A stretch of 64,000 nucleotides of DNA from Ricinus communis (taxonomy: Eukaryota; Streptophyta; Magnoliopsida; Malpighiales; Euphorbiaceae): positions 26,367,939 through 26,431,938 of the forward strand of contig NC_063257.1 of NCBI RefSeq assembly GCF_019578655.1, read 5' to 3'. Position 1 is the first letter of the stretch, and every line of letters begins with the position of its first letter. The notes below the pieces were generated by a model that worked only from the letters and a program-made list of their open reading frames with translations, searched no databases and was not told the DNA's origin. This document shows positions 55,100 to 64,000 of this stretch, piece by piece. The position numbers and the translations under genes are program-made.

Positions 55100-55440
55100 T
55101 CACTTAATAGTCTGATTCAATTGCCTTTTAACGAATGTAACAAAATTCAAAAACATGATGCCAACTTCTAATTTATTATAAAGCAAGTAAACCCAAACTG
55201 CTTGAGAGAAATAATCCACAATCGTCAAAAAATAAAAAGCCCCACAATAGTAATGAGTCTGATAGGGTCCCCACAAATCACAATGAATAAGTTCAAAAAT
55301 CCTACTAGCACGACTCCTACTAATAGGAAAACTGTTTCGTGGTTGCTTTGCACGCAAACACACATCACAACCATTTTTATTCAAATCACTAGATTTTCTC
55401 TGAAGGCTACTTTAGACGCTTGTGCCATAACCCTATGGAC
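55100..55440 (-). pseudogene. Ty1/copia integrase, zinc domain end and core start
   Basis: Minus strand: NKNGCDVCLRAKQ (end of the HHCC zinc domain), SFPISRSRASRIFELIHCDLWGPY (first catalytic Asp), FLTIVDYFSQAVWVYLL. With SDNGTEF and VERKH downstream all three D,D,E residues are still visible. A frame change separates it from the protease part. Confidence 0.9.
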
Positions 55441-55832
55441 TTACCACCATTAATAGCTAGGACCTTGTCATGAGGAATACCACGAAAAAAGAAAAGTCCA
55501 TCCTTGCACTCACCCACTCCAATCAACCTCGTCGTCACTCGGTCCGGTATAACATATAAAGCATCAATGATTTGAATGGTATGTTTGTGTTCATCTAATA
55601 GTTGAGTCACAGAGATCAAATTACAATCCAAATTGGGAACAAATAACACATTATTAATCCTCAAATTGCCCGATAATACCACGCTTCCATCATGTGTGCT
55701 GGTAATAGTCCGACCATCCGGTAATCTCACCAGACAATGGCTAATTATATTCAAATTGATTAATGATTTTAATGTACCTGTGACATGATGAGTAGCCCTG
55801 GTATCAATTATCCATAAACACTTACCCGTCAA
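55441..55832 (-). pseudogene. Ty1/copia protease, active site altered
   Basis: Minus strand: KCLWIIDTRATHHVTG, where the normal D-T/S-G-A reads DTRA, so the glycine next to the catalytic aspartate is arginine. It continues through LPDGRTITSTHDGSV, VLFVPNLDCNLISVTQLL and ends with a pre-integrase block including SIGLWHKRL. About 130 residues, which is the usual length. Confidence 0.9.
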
Positions 55833-56960
55833 GCGATCTTTGCAATTTGGAAAATTAAGAAGATCAAGAATGGTCTGCCATTATGCAAGCGTAATGCCAG
55901 AAAAGCCTGCTGCCTTCGAAGTGGTTGGCGCTGCCTGAGAAGTACTCGCTTGTTTGAAAGAATCAACGGTAGTTTTGTGTGCGTGAACCAATGGGGCACC
56001 ATTAATGCCTCTCCCTCTACTACTTTGTCACTAGTCGTACCACTACGGGTACCACCACTCCCATCGCAACCTGGACCACGACCACCACGAGGTCGGTCCC
56101 CCTACCAATCCGGGAAACCATGAAGTTGAAAACATAAACTTTGATCATGGCCTTCACCATTACAGTACACACAAAACTGGTCAGAATTATCAACAGAACG
56201 GGATTTACTTTGAAGATTTGTCTGAACTTTAAAAGCCATGATATTGTCTTGGTTGCCCTTCTCAAGACGTAAATTCCCTCCATGCAAACGCTCATCTTGT
56301 ATCAAAGTCTGGTACGCCTTGTCTAGCGAAGGCAGTGGGTCTTGAGTCAAAAGTTGCAAGCGGACTGACACATAGGCATTATCCAGACCAATGAGAAACC
56401 ACATAAGTCGTTCTTCCTGCAATAATTGCATATATTGTGCTGCAAGATTGCATTTACAGCCGTCACAAGAACACGTTGGTAAAGTGATAAAATTTGCTAT
56501 TTCATATAAAATCTTACTAAGACGTCCAAAGAATGAAGAGATCGATTACGTCTTCCCTTACTTGCACTGGGCAAGAGATGCTTTCAGTTGACAGATCCAT
56601 GTTCCATTCACTACACAGAAATTTCCTTTCAAGACAGTCCATAGTTCTTGCCCATCCTCATAGTACGAGAGAGTAGAACAGGGTGAAGGATCAATGGTAT
56701 TCATCAACCATGCAACCAACAGAGAATGCACTATATACCAATCCTCAAGTTTCTCGTCATCAGTAACCCTTCCAGAAACCCAAATTTTCTCTTCGCCTTT
56801 AAAGCCGTACGAATAGCTCTCGCTCATTCATCATAATTATCTCTTTAAGTTGCACCGGTGTGATCATATTTCCTGGGTTGTCATTAGTGCCAAGAATAAA
56901 AACAATAATCTTTTTCACATAGCTGGAATTTAGAGTCATGACATCGTCATCACTAGCCAT
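55833..56960 (-). pseudogene. Ty1/copia Gag, frameshifted
   Basis: Starts at an ATG at 56960 (MASDDDDVMTLN), then WLMNTIDPS, YYEDGQELWTVLKGNF (UBN2-type Gag core), RLMWFLIGLDNAYVSVRLQLL, DPLPSLDKAYQTLIQDER, and a zinc knuckle CVYCNGEGHDQSLC (about 56150). Parts are in different frames with a stop near 56820 and shifts near 56440-56560 and 55860-56100. The ATG lies only about 50 bp from the LTR-A edge, with no room for a leader or PBS. Confidence 0.85.
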
Positions 56961-57009
56961 GATGAAACAAATTACTTTACCAAACTTTTGGTAAAAAAAC
57001 GTCTCCTCT

Positions 57010-58480
57010 ATTTGTGTAGCTAAAATCTAAGGCAGTGAACCTATCGATGCAGACTAGCACAAATGGTGAGTATCAAGGTCGTATTCTTGGGAAAGGGTGA
57101 TCCTAGAACTACTGCAGCGTTTTATGTTATCTAACCTTAACAGAATCGATGAAATTATTATGCTATAATTAAATATGAACAAGCAGTTAACTAAGTGTCA
57201 AATGATCTGAAAGGATTTAGAAAAACAATTGAATGAGAAAGCAAACTCTAGGGGACCTAAGCTAGTTAGATTTTAGTGAAGATAGAGATTATATTGATTA
57301 TCAATTGCAATTACCTGTGGACGAATTCTTAATTGAATTCGGTCTCCCTCTCGAGATAATCGAATTCCTAAACCTAATAACCTAAAGTTGGAATCTCTTC
57401 CTAACGATCAATTATTAAATTAGCATTAAGCTTTAACCTGCCTCTATTAAGCTTTGCTAATTCTTAATCCGGCTAGTCAATTACCCTTATCTCTAAGTGA
57501 TCATTAACCACTTCTTGCTATTCAAATTTCTAATTACTAAATGAATTTCTCAATTACATAAAGCAAACTAAATACCACAACTCACAACGTCTCATGAATA
57601 ATGTGATTTCTCATTAATAATGAAAGCAAGAAGAGACAAGCATTAATAATCAAAATCTCACAAGCATTACAATCAATCCAACAACATAGGAACCCCAATG
57701 GGTTTGACAAATTTAGTCACTTATACTAATAAGCAACACAAAGTAAAGAATAAATTCAGAAAAATAAATTGAAGGCATGGACACCCTTCTTCTTCAAGTT
57801 GGATGATAAACCTTAAATTTCCAATTCAGAATGATAAACCCTAATTTGCCTCTTGAATGCACACGAATCTCCTCTTGATCTTCAATTTGATGTTAAAACC
57901 AATGTAATCCTTCCTTCAATAGATCAAATGGTCTTCTAAGGTCGAGTATTGAAGTCTGGGAAAAGATGGCTTATGCATGTATATGTAAAATCAAGTCAGA
58001 AAATTGAACCCTAATTCAACAAATCATTTTTTACTATATAAATCTTTCAGCACGGCCGTGGTCAAGCCCGTGCTAATCAGCATAGGTGGAATCCAGGCCG
58101 TGCTGGACCTTCGCGTTCTACAACTCACGACTTCTTCCCCGCCATGCCCTAGCTGGTGCTGAGCCACCAGGGGCCGTGGTGGAGGCAGTGGTGGCTTCGG
58201 AAATCATGCCAAAATGGCACTTTGGAAGGGCAACTATTTGATGGTTCAGCACGGCTAGAGTCCAGGCCGTGCTCAACCTTAGAATGCTAGTCCTTGCTCA
58301 ATTTGATGGATTCTAGACCGTAATTGCACATATTTCCCTCAATTATTGATAATGTCCCTTGATAATGACCTGAAAGGTGAGAGGAAGCAAAATAAAGGTG
58401 ATTCTGGCATAAAACAAGATAACTATGCACAAAAATGTATACAATTGGGCATATAAATATGTATAAAATGATGCACATTA
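57010..58480 (-). mobile_element. LTR-A, 5' LTR of the composite element, inner edge trimmed
   Basis: About 1471 bp, closely matching 51874-53316. The outer end is TGCACATTA (expected ...TCA) followed by GTTTG. The inner end lacks the first about 9 bp (TGATAAGAT) and the PBS, and joins copia sequence directly. Confidence 0.85.
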
Positions 58481-58485
58481 GTTTG

Positions 58486-58717
58486 TAATTGTGAACCTCT
58501 ATTTGATTCTCTAACATAAACATCATCAACAATCAAGAATTGAATTCTGCTATTCAAAGGTTGTAGTCTTTTTCTTTATGTGCTTCATGTTTATAAAAGA
58601 AAAGTTATTTTCTTTTTTTCAACTTAAATCCTCAATTACAACTTGTAACCTTAATTTCCATGAGATATCAAATGTTTAAGAGCTTTTGTTGCGCTACTGG
58701 TGTGCTTATCCAAAGAA
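58486..58717. other. Unclassified flank of the composite element
   Basis: Continues the text left of 51869 once the element is removed. No gene recognised; AT-rich. Repeat B starts at about 58718. Confidence 0.4.
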
Positions 58718-59716
58718 CATAAAAGAAAGGAAGGACTTGAGGAATAAGTCTATGTTCACAAGTGTGAGTCTTGATAAGTACGCAAAGTTCTTGAAAGAAT
58801 CAATAACTTGATTTCCCACAAGGTAGAAAAATGAAATAATATGCTCGCTAACCTTAAGTATTCGGGTGCATGCGGTTTTTATAGTGGGAAAGCCCTTATT
58901 ACATAAGAAAAAAAACTAGAAGCTAAATATGAGTAAATAAATAAAGAAAGATGAATAAATTAAAGTCATATCAAGGACAAGACATGAGTTGATTGCTCAA
59001 CAACTCTCGTTATCCTAAATTATAAGAGCCAGCTTAACAAAAATAAAGGGAAATTTGTTTGCCCTACCTAATATCACTTCGACCCAAATTATTTTATTAT
59101 ATGTGTCCTAAACATCAAAACACTTGCATTCCCACTTATATTATGCTTGGATTGATAAAAACAACATGATTACTCCCTTATGCACGTGGATTTACGTCTC
59201 AAAAAAGACACAAAAAAGAAACGAACAAAATGAGAATATAGCTAGGATTTCATATTTGATAAGGAAAGAAATCACTAGTTCTTTATTCTCTTATATATGA
59301 CAAATGTAAGGATCAAATTGAAATGATTTAAAGACAATGGTAGATAAAGAACACAAAAGAAAGGACGTGGGAGATAAGTCTAGTCACGCTCCAATGCCAC
59401 CAGTCAAGCTTGTGAATTGTGTTCCCATGATTCCTTATGTCAATCCTTGTGTCAACAGGAATCCTCGTGCCTAGAGGAATAATTAATGATGGAGACGAAT
59501 GGTGCATGTACTCCATCAACTAATTTTCTTTCTTTGCTTTTGTCCAAGCATTGGATCGGTACTTGTGATTGCTGCTTCCACATACTTTCACTTAACACTT
59601 GTGTTTATACTCCCCATATAAAACCAAACCATCATACTAGACAAAGATTAGAAAGGGAGGCAAAAAGAGAAGAACAAAATAATTACATAGGTGGGATTTC
59701 AAATTCTATAAGGAAA
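58718..59716 (-). repeat. Repeat B, one shortened monomer
   Basis: Minus-oriented from ACATAAAAGAAAGGAAGGAC through CCAATGCCACCAGTCAAGC and CTCCATCAACTAATTTTC to TCTATAAGGAAAG, with a deletion near 59200-59390. Confidence 0.75.
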
Positions 59717-60328
59717 GAAATTCTTGGCCTTTAGAAAATCCTAATTCTAAGCTATTAAGGAATTACAACTCAAATTGGATAGATATAAACATCCTAACTA
59801 AAAAAAGATAACTAAAAATAAAGTCCTAATAATCCTAAAATACTATGTAGCCGACCATTAGGAGTAAGAAACCCTAGTTTCTTTAAGTCACACGCATGGG
59901 CCATCTTTATTGGAGCTAATTAAGCCCAAACTCCAATGTGCTCCTTTATGTTCATTAAGCCCATATTAGAATTAGTCAAGCCCAATAAACTGAATTAGAT
60001 TAATGAGCCTTGAATTTGAATCCAACTTTTCAAGCCTTGATGTGTCCTTAGCCCAAATGTCTTGAATAAGCCCATTGAGAGCTTCTTTTATATTCTTAGC
60101 CTTGGACCTTGTAATTGGGTCTCCATGGATGTGAAGTGGATCTTGAATCCTAGGATTAGGATTTCCAATGTCACTTGGATTCTTGATGTCATTTAGACTC
60201 CCAATATCATGATGACTCCTTATTGGAATAGAACTCCTTGTCAGAATAGGATTCTTTTAGCTAGTAGGATTTGCATCATTAGGATTCCTTGTTAGAGTAT
60301 GATTTCTTAAGCTAGATGGTTCTTATCA
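59717..60328 (-). mobile_element. LTR-C, 3'-truncated
   Basis: Begins inside LTR-C at CTTGGCCTTTAGAAAATCC and runs to GCTAGATGGTTCTTATCA. About 470 bp of the LTR end is missing where it meets repeat B. The reading TRS-K tail (about 60060-60160) is antisense of the solo copy at 50150. The right flank GTGATGG continues B. Confidence 0.7.
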
Positions 60329-62925
60329 GTGATGGATATCCCAATGGTCCAATCTTGAATTGGAATATTGGGGTGTGCCTTGATTCCAAATCAAGGTTTG
60401 CTAGTGCGGGTCTTCATATGTCCACAAAGTTCTTGCAAGAATGCATAACTTGATTTCCCGCAAGGTAGAAAACTAAAATATTATGCTCGCTAGCCTCAAG
60501 TATTCAGTTGCATGTAGTTTTTATAGTGTGAAAGCGCTAATTCCATATGAAGAAGAAATAAGAAGCTAAATATGAATAAATAAATAAATAAGGATGAATA
60601 AAAAGTCAAATCAAGAACTGGAGAGGAGTTGACTGGTCAACAGCTCTCATTGTCCCAAATTTTGTGAGCCAGCTTAACAAAAGTAAGGGGAAATCTGCAA
60701 GGGCCTACCTAATAATAACCCGACCCAAATTACTTCTTTATATGCATCCTAAACATCAAAACTCTCGCATTCTCACTGGTATTACACTTGGATTAACTAA
60801 AACTCATATGATTTCTTACTATCACACATGGATTTACGTCTCATCTTGCTTGATCATCAAGCTAAGCCCAATTTTTCTAGTCTAGCTTATCAATTACATT
60901 TCTATGATGCCTAATGCCAATCCTCGAATCATTAGGAGTCCTCGTGCCTAGAGGTACAAGGAACAAGCCTAAATTCTCATCGTTCCATTATTCCCCCATA
61001 AGTTTGGTTTGTAATCATTCGAAAAATGATATCAATACTCTATTAACTAATTTTCTTTCTTCGTTTTAGTTCAAGTATCGAATCGGTGCCTATGATTGCC
61101 ACTTCCATGAGTTTTCTCTCAACAGTCGTGTTTATGCTCTCTAGATAAGACCAAATTATCATACTAGAGAAAGAGAAGTTGGCTAGTCAACAACTCTCAT
61201 AGTCCCAAATTTTATGAGCTAGATTAACAAAAATGGGGGAGAATTTACATAGGCATACCTAATAACACTTCAATCCAAATTACATAATTATATGCATGCC
61301 AGACATTAAAATGCACACATTCCCACTTTGATTAATTGAAATCAACATGATTTCTTCCTTACACGCATGGATTTGCATCTCATCCTGCTAAATCATCAAG
61401 TCACGCCATAATGCCATCTGTCAAGCTTGTCAATTGTATTTATGCTCGCTAAATAAAACCAAACCATCAAACTAGACACGAATTAGATAGAGTGGAACAA
61501 AATGAGAACATATGTGGGATTTCAGATCTGATAAGGAAAGAAATCATAAGTTTTTTATTTTCTTCCATACGGCTAAGTGAAAGGATAAAATCAAATTGAC
61601 TTAAACACAGGGCCAAGAAAGAACACAAAAGAAAGGAAGGACGTAAGTAGTAAGTGTATGTTCACTAGAATGAGTCTTGATAAGTCTGCAAAGTAGGGAA
61701 CTCAAATAATATGTTTACTGCCCTCAAGTATTTGGTCGCATGCAAATTTTGTAGTATGAGAGAGTAGTTGACTGATCAACAACTTTTGTAGTCCCAAATT
61801 TTATGACCCAGCTTAACACAAACAAGGGAAAATTCATCTGAGCATGCCTAATAATACTTCGACCCAAATTTCTTCATTATATGCGGCTCTAACATCAAAA
61901 TGCTCGCATTGCTACTTGTATTACGCTTGGATTTCATGAATTATCCCTTACGAGTGTTCATTTACATCTCATTCTACTTGATCATCAAGCTAAGCACACT
62001 GCCATCGGTCAAGCTGTCAGTTGAGTTCCTATGATTCTTTATTCCAATCCTTGTGTCATCAAAAGTCATCGTGCCTAGAGGAACAAGGAACGATGGAGAT
62101 TCGAACGGTGCAAATCATGCATCGGAATATTTAGCGTGCCTCGATTCACATTGTTCCCACTTTCCTCTAGTAGATTTGTCAGCTATCATTCGAAGAATGA
62201 TATCAATACACAATCAACTAATTTTCTTTCTTCGCATTTGTCAAAGTATTGGATCGGTGCCTATGATTGCTGCTTCAACGCGCTTTCAGTCAACACGCCT
62301 ACTTATGCTCCCTAAATAAAATAAAACCATTATATATTAGACATAGATTAGAAAGGGAGGCATAAAACAAACAAAAAAAAAATGAGAAAATAGGTATGAT
62401 TTTAGATCTAATAAGGAAAGAAATCATAAGTTCTTTGTTCTCTTATATACAGCTAAGCATAAGGATCAAATCAAATCAAATTCATTTAAACACAAGGGCA
62501 GATAAAGAACATAAAAGAATGAAAGGACGCGAGCGATAAGTCTATGTTCACTAACGCGAGTGTTGATAAGTTCACAAAGTTCTTGAAAGAACCGATAACT
62601 TGATTTCCCACAAGTTATTACACTGAAAGAATATGTTAACTTGCCTAGAGTAGCATGCAGTTTTTATATTTTGAAGTCCTCATTCCATAAGAAAAAGAAA
62701 TTAGAAGATAAATTTGAATAAATAAATAAATAAATATGGATAGACTAAAGTCAAATCAAGAATAATAAAGTAGTCGACTGGGCAACAACTATCATGATCC
62801 CAAATTTCATGAGCCAACTTAGCAAAAGTAAGGGAAAATTAGCACGGGCCTACCTACGCTCGGATTAATTGAAAACAACATGATTTTTCCCTTACGCGCA
62901 TGGATTTACGTCTCCTCTTGCTTGA
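60329..62925 (-). repeat. Repeat B tandem stretch, shortened monomers
   Basis: Anchors (GCTTGATCATCAAGC or close) at about 60848, 61386, 61974 and 62919, spaced 538, 588 and 945 bp. All are minus-oriented. Near-full and half-length monomers alternate. Confidence 0.8.
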
Positions 62926-64000
62926 TTATTTAGGAATCACGAGAACACAATTGACAAGCTTGACCAGTGGTATTGAGGCGTGACTTGATGATTAAGCAAC
63001 ACGAGATGCAAATCCACACTCGTAAAGGAGAAATCATGCTACTTTCTATTAATACAAGCGGGAATACACGAGTTTTGGTGTTTAAAAGGCATATAATGAA
63101 GTAAATTAGGCCAGAGTGTTATTAGGTATGCCCACGCAAAATTAACCTTATCTCTGTTAAGGAATCATGGGAACATAATTAATAAGCTTCTTGTGGCATT
63201 AGAGCGTGACTTGATGATCAAGCAGGACGAGATGCAAATCCAAGCATGTGATGGATAAATCATGTTCCTTTCGATTAATCTAAGCAAAAATGTGCACATT
63301 TTGATGTTTGGGATGTATATAATGATGTGATTTGGGCCAGGGTATTATTAGGTAGGCCCACAGGAATTTTCTCTTAATTTTGTTAAGCTGGCTTATAAAA
63401 ATTGAGACTGTGAGAGTTGTTGGCCAGTCAATTGCTCTCTGATTCTTGATTTGACTTTATTCATCTTCTTTTATTTATTTATTCATATTTAGCTTCTAAT
63501 TTCTTCTTCTTATAGAATGAGGCCTTTGGCACTATAGCCGATCAGCTCTGCATAGTCTAAATAAAAAATGGCATAAGGATTGGCGTAAGAAGTTATAGGA
63601 ATGCAATTGACAAGCTTGACTAGTAGCATTATGGTGTGACTTGATGATCTAGCAGGATAAGATGCAAATCCATGTGCGTAAGGGAGAAATCATGTTGCTT
63701 TTGATTAATCCAAGCGAGAATGTGCGCATTTTGATGTTTGGGACGCATATATGTATATAATTTGGATTCAAGTGTTATTAGGTATACCCATATGTATTCT
63801 CCTATTTTTTTATTATTCTGGCTGAAAAAATTTAGGACTACGAGAGTTGTTGACCAATCAACTCCTCTTTATCTAGTACAATGGTTTGGTTTTATTTGGG
63901 GAGCATAAACACAACTGTTGAAAGAAAGCTCATGGAAGCGACAATCATAGGCACTGATCCTATACTTGGACAAATGCGAAGAAAGAAAATTAGTTGATCG
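62926..64000 (+). repeat. Repeat B, plus orientation, runs off the window
   Basis: Orientation flips at about 62926 (ATTTAGGAATCACGAG). Anchors at 62985, 63215 and 63642 show shortened monomers. It ends in GAAGAAAGAAAATTAGTTGATCG, inside a monomer. Confidence 0.8.

Larger units (their letters stand above)
51874..58480 (-). mobile_element. Composite retroelement: LTR-A ends, Athila-type 3' region, Ty1/copia gag-PR-IN inside
   Basis: 6.6 kb bounded by GTTTG at 51869-51873 and 58481-58485. Left part is LTR-A plus polypurine tract plus Athila-type 3' untranslated sequence; the middle is Ty1/copia Gag, protease and integrase; the right part is LTR-A again. All are on the minus strand. No copia LTR, copia RT, Athila Gag or PBS is present. 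The duplicated pentamer shows the outer LTRs arrived as one unit; whether the copia part came with them or was nested later and trimmed is not settled. Confidence 0.75.

Noticed and set aside
54113..56960. An autonomous copia element
   Set aside because: RT and RNase H are absent, the frame is broken several times and no copia LTR or primer-binding site was found.

Overview
This window looks like repeat-dense nuclear DNA of a flowering plant, most likely a eudicot. It is AT-rich, has no intact cellular gene, and holds only decayed Ty3/gypsy and Ty1/copia retrotransposon coding regions. The primer-binding sites are plant-type (tRNA-Asp-like and tRNA-Met-like), and there is one small piece of a plant LRR receptor kinase. 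I cannot name the species. No tRNA, full-length rRNA or CRISPR locus was seen. All calls come from reading the sequence; no database was searched.

The matrix is a degenerate repeat that I call repeat B, with a monomer of about 1.0-1.1 kb. It covers roughly 20 kb on both strands, often as tandem monomers, with several head-to-head or tail-to-tail switches. Other elements have inserted into it and into each other. LTR families, named here for convenience: LTR-A (about 1.05-1.5 kb, Athila-type, with a GC-rich palindrome island; seven copies); LTR-C (about 0.9-1.1 kb, TGATA...CATATCA, with a start region that reads like the end of a gypsy polyprotein; many copies); LTR-D (2.3 kb, TGTAACACC...GGCGTTACA); LTR-E (2.1 kb, TGTCACACC...GGTGTGACA); and LTR-G (about 1.1 kb, Athila-like).

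Layout. 1-2157: 5' end of a minus-strand Athila-like element (gag remnant, tRNA-Asp PBS, LTR-A). 2666-6137: minus-strand Ty3/gypsy gag-PR-RT-RNase H ruin, split by a 404-bp LTR-like insert carrying a 5S-rRNA-like segment. 6138-7615: solo LTR-A. 8190-12575: plus-strand Athila-like gag-protease element lacking RT and integrase. 12576-18960: repeat B with LTR-C pieces. 18961-22586: a mosaic of protease, Athila gag, LTR-G, two LRR-kinase exons and a chromovirus-like RT. 22587-33851: repeat B with solo LTR-A, LTR-E and LTR-C. 33876-37410: protease/leader/LTR-C and a plus-strand RT-RNase H-integrase ruin. 37841-43683: second LTR-E copy, itself hit by solo LTR-A and LTR-D. 43684-51325: repeat B with solo LTR-A and LTR-C. 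51326-51673: hairpin minisatellite. 51874-58480: a composite with LTR-A at both ends, an Athila-type 3' untranslated region and Ty1/copia gag-protease-integrase inside, all bounded by one 5-bp target duplication. 58718-64000: repeat B.

All coding regions here are inactive because of stops, frameshifts, truncation or lost catalytic residues. The interest lies in the nesting history (several perfect 5-bp target duplications), the composite gypsy/copia element, the LTR-A palindromes whose two arms change together, the shared LTR-E insertion that reveals a duplication of the repeat-B array, and the captured LRR exons.
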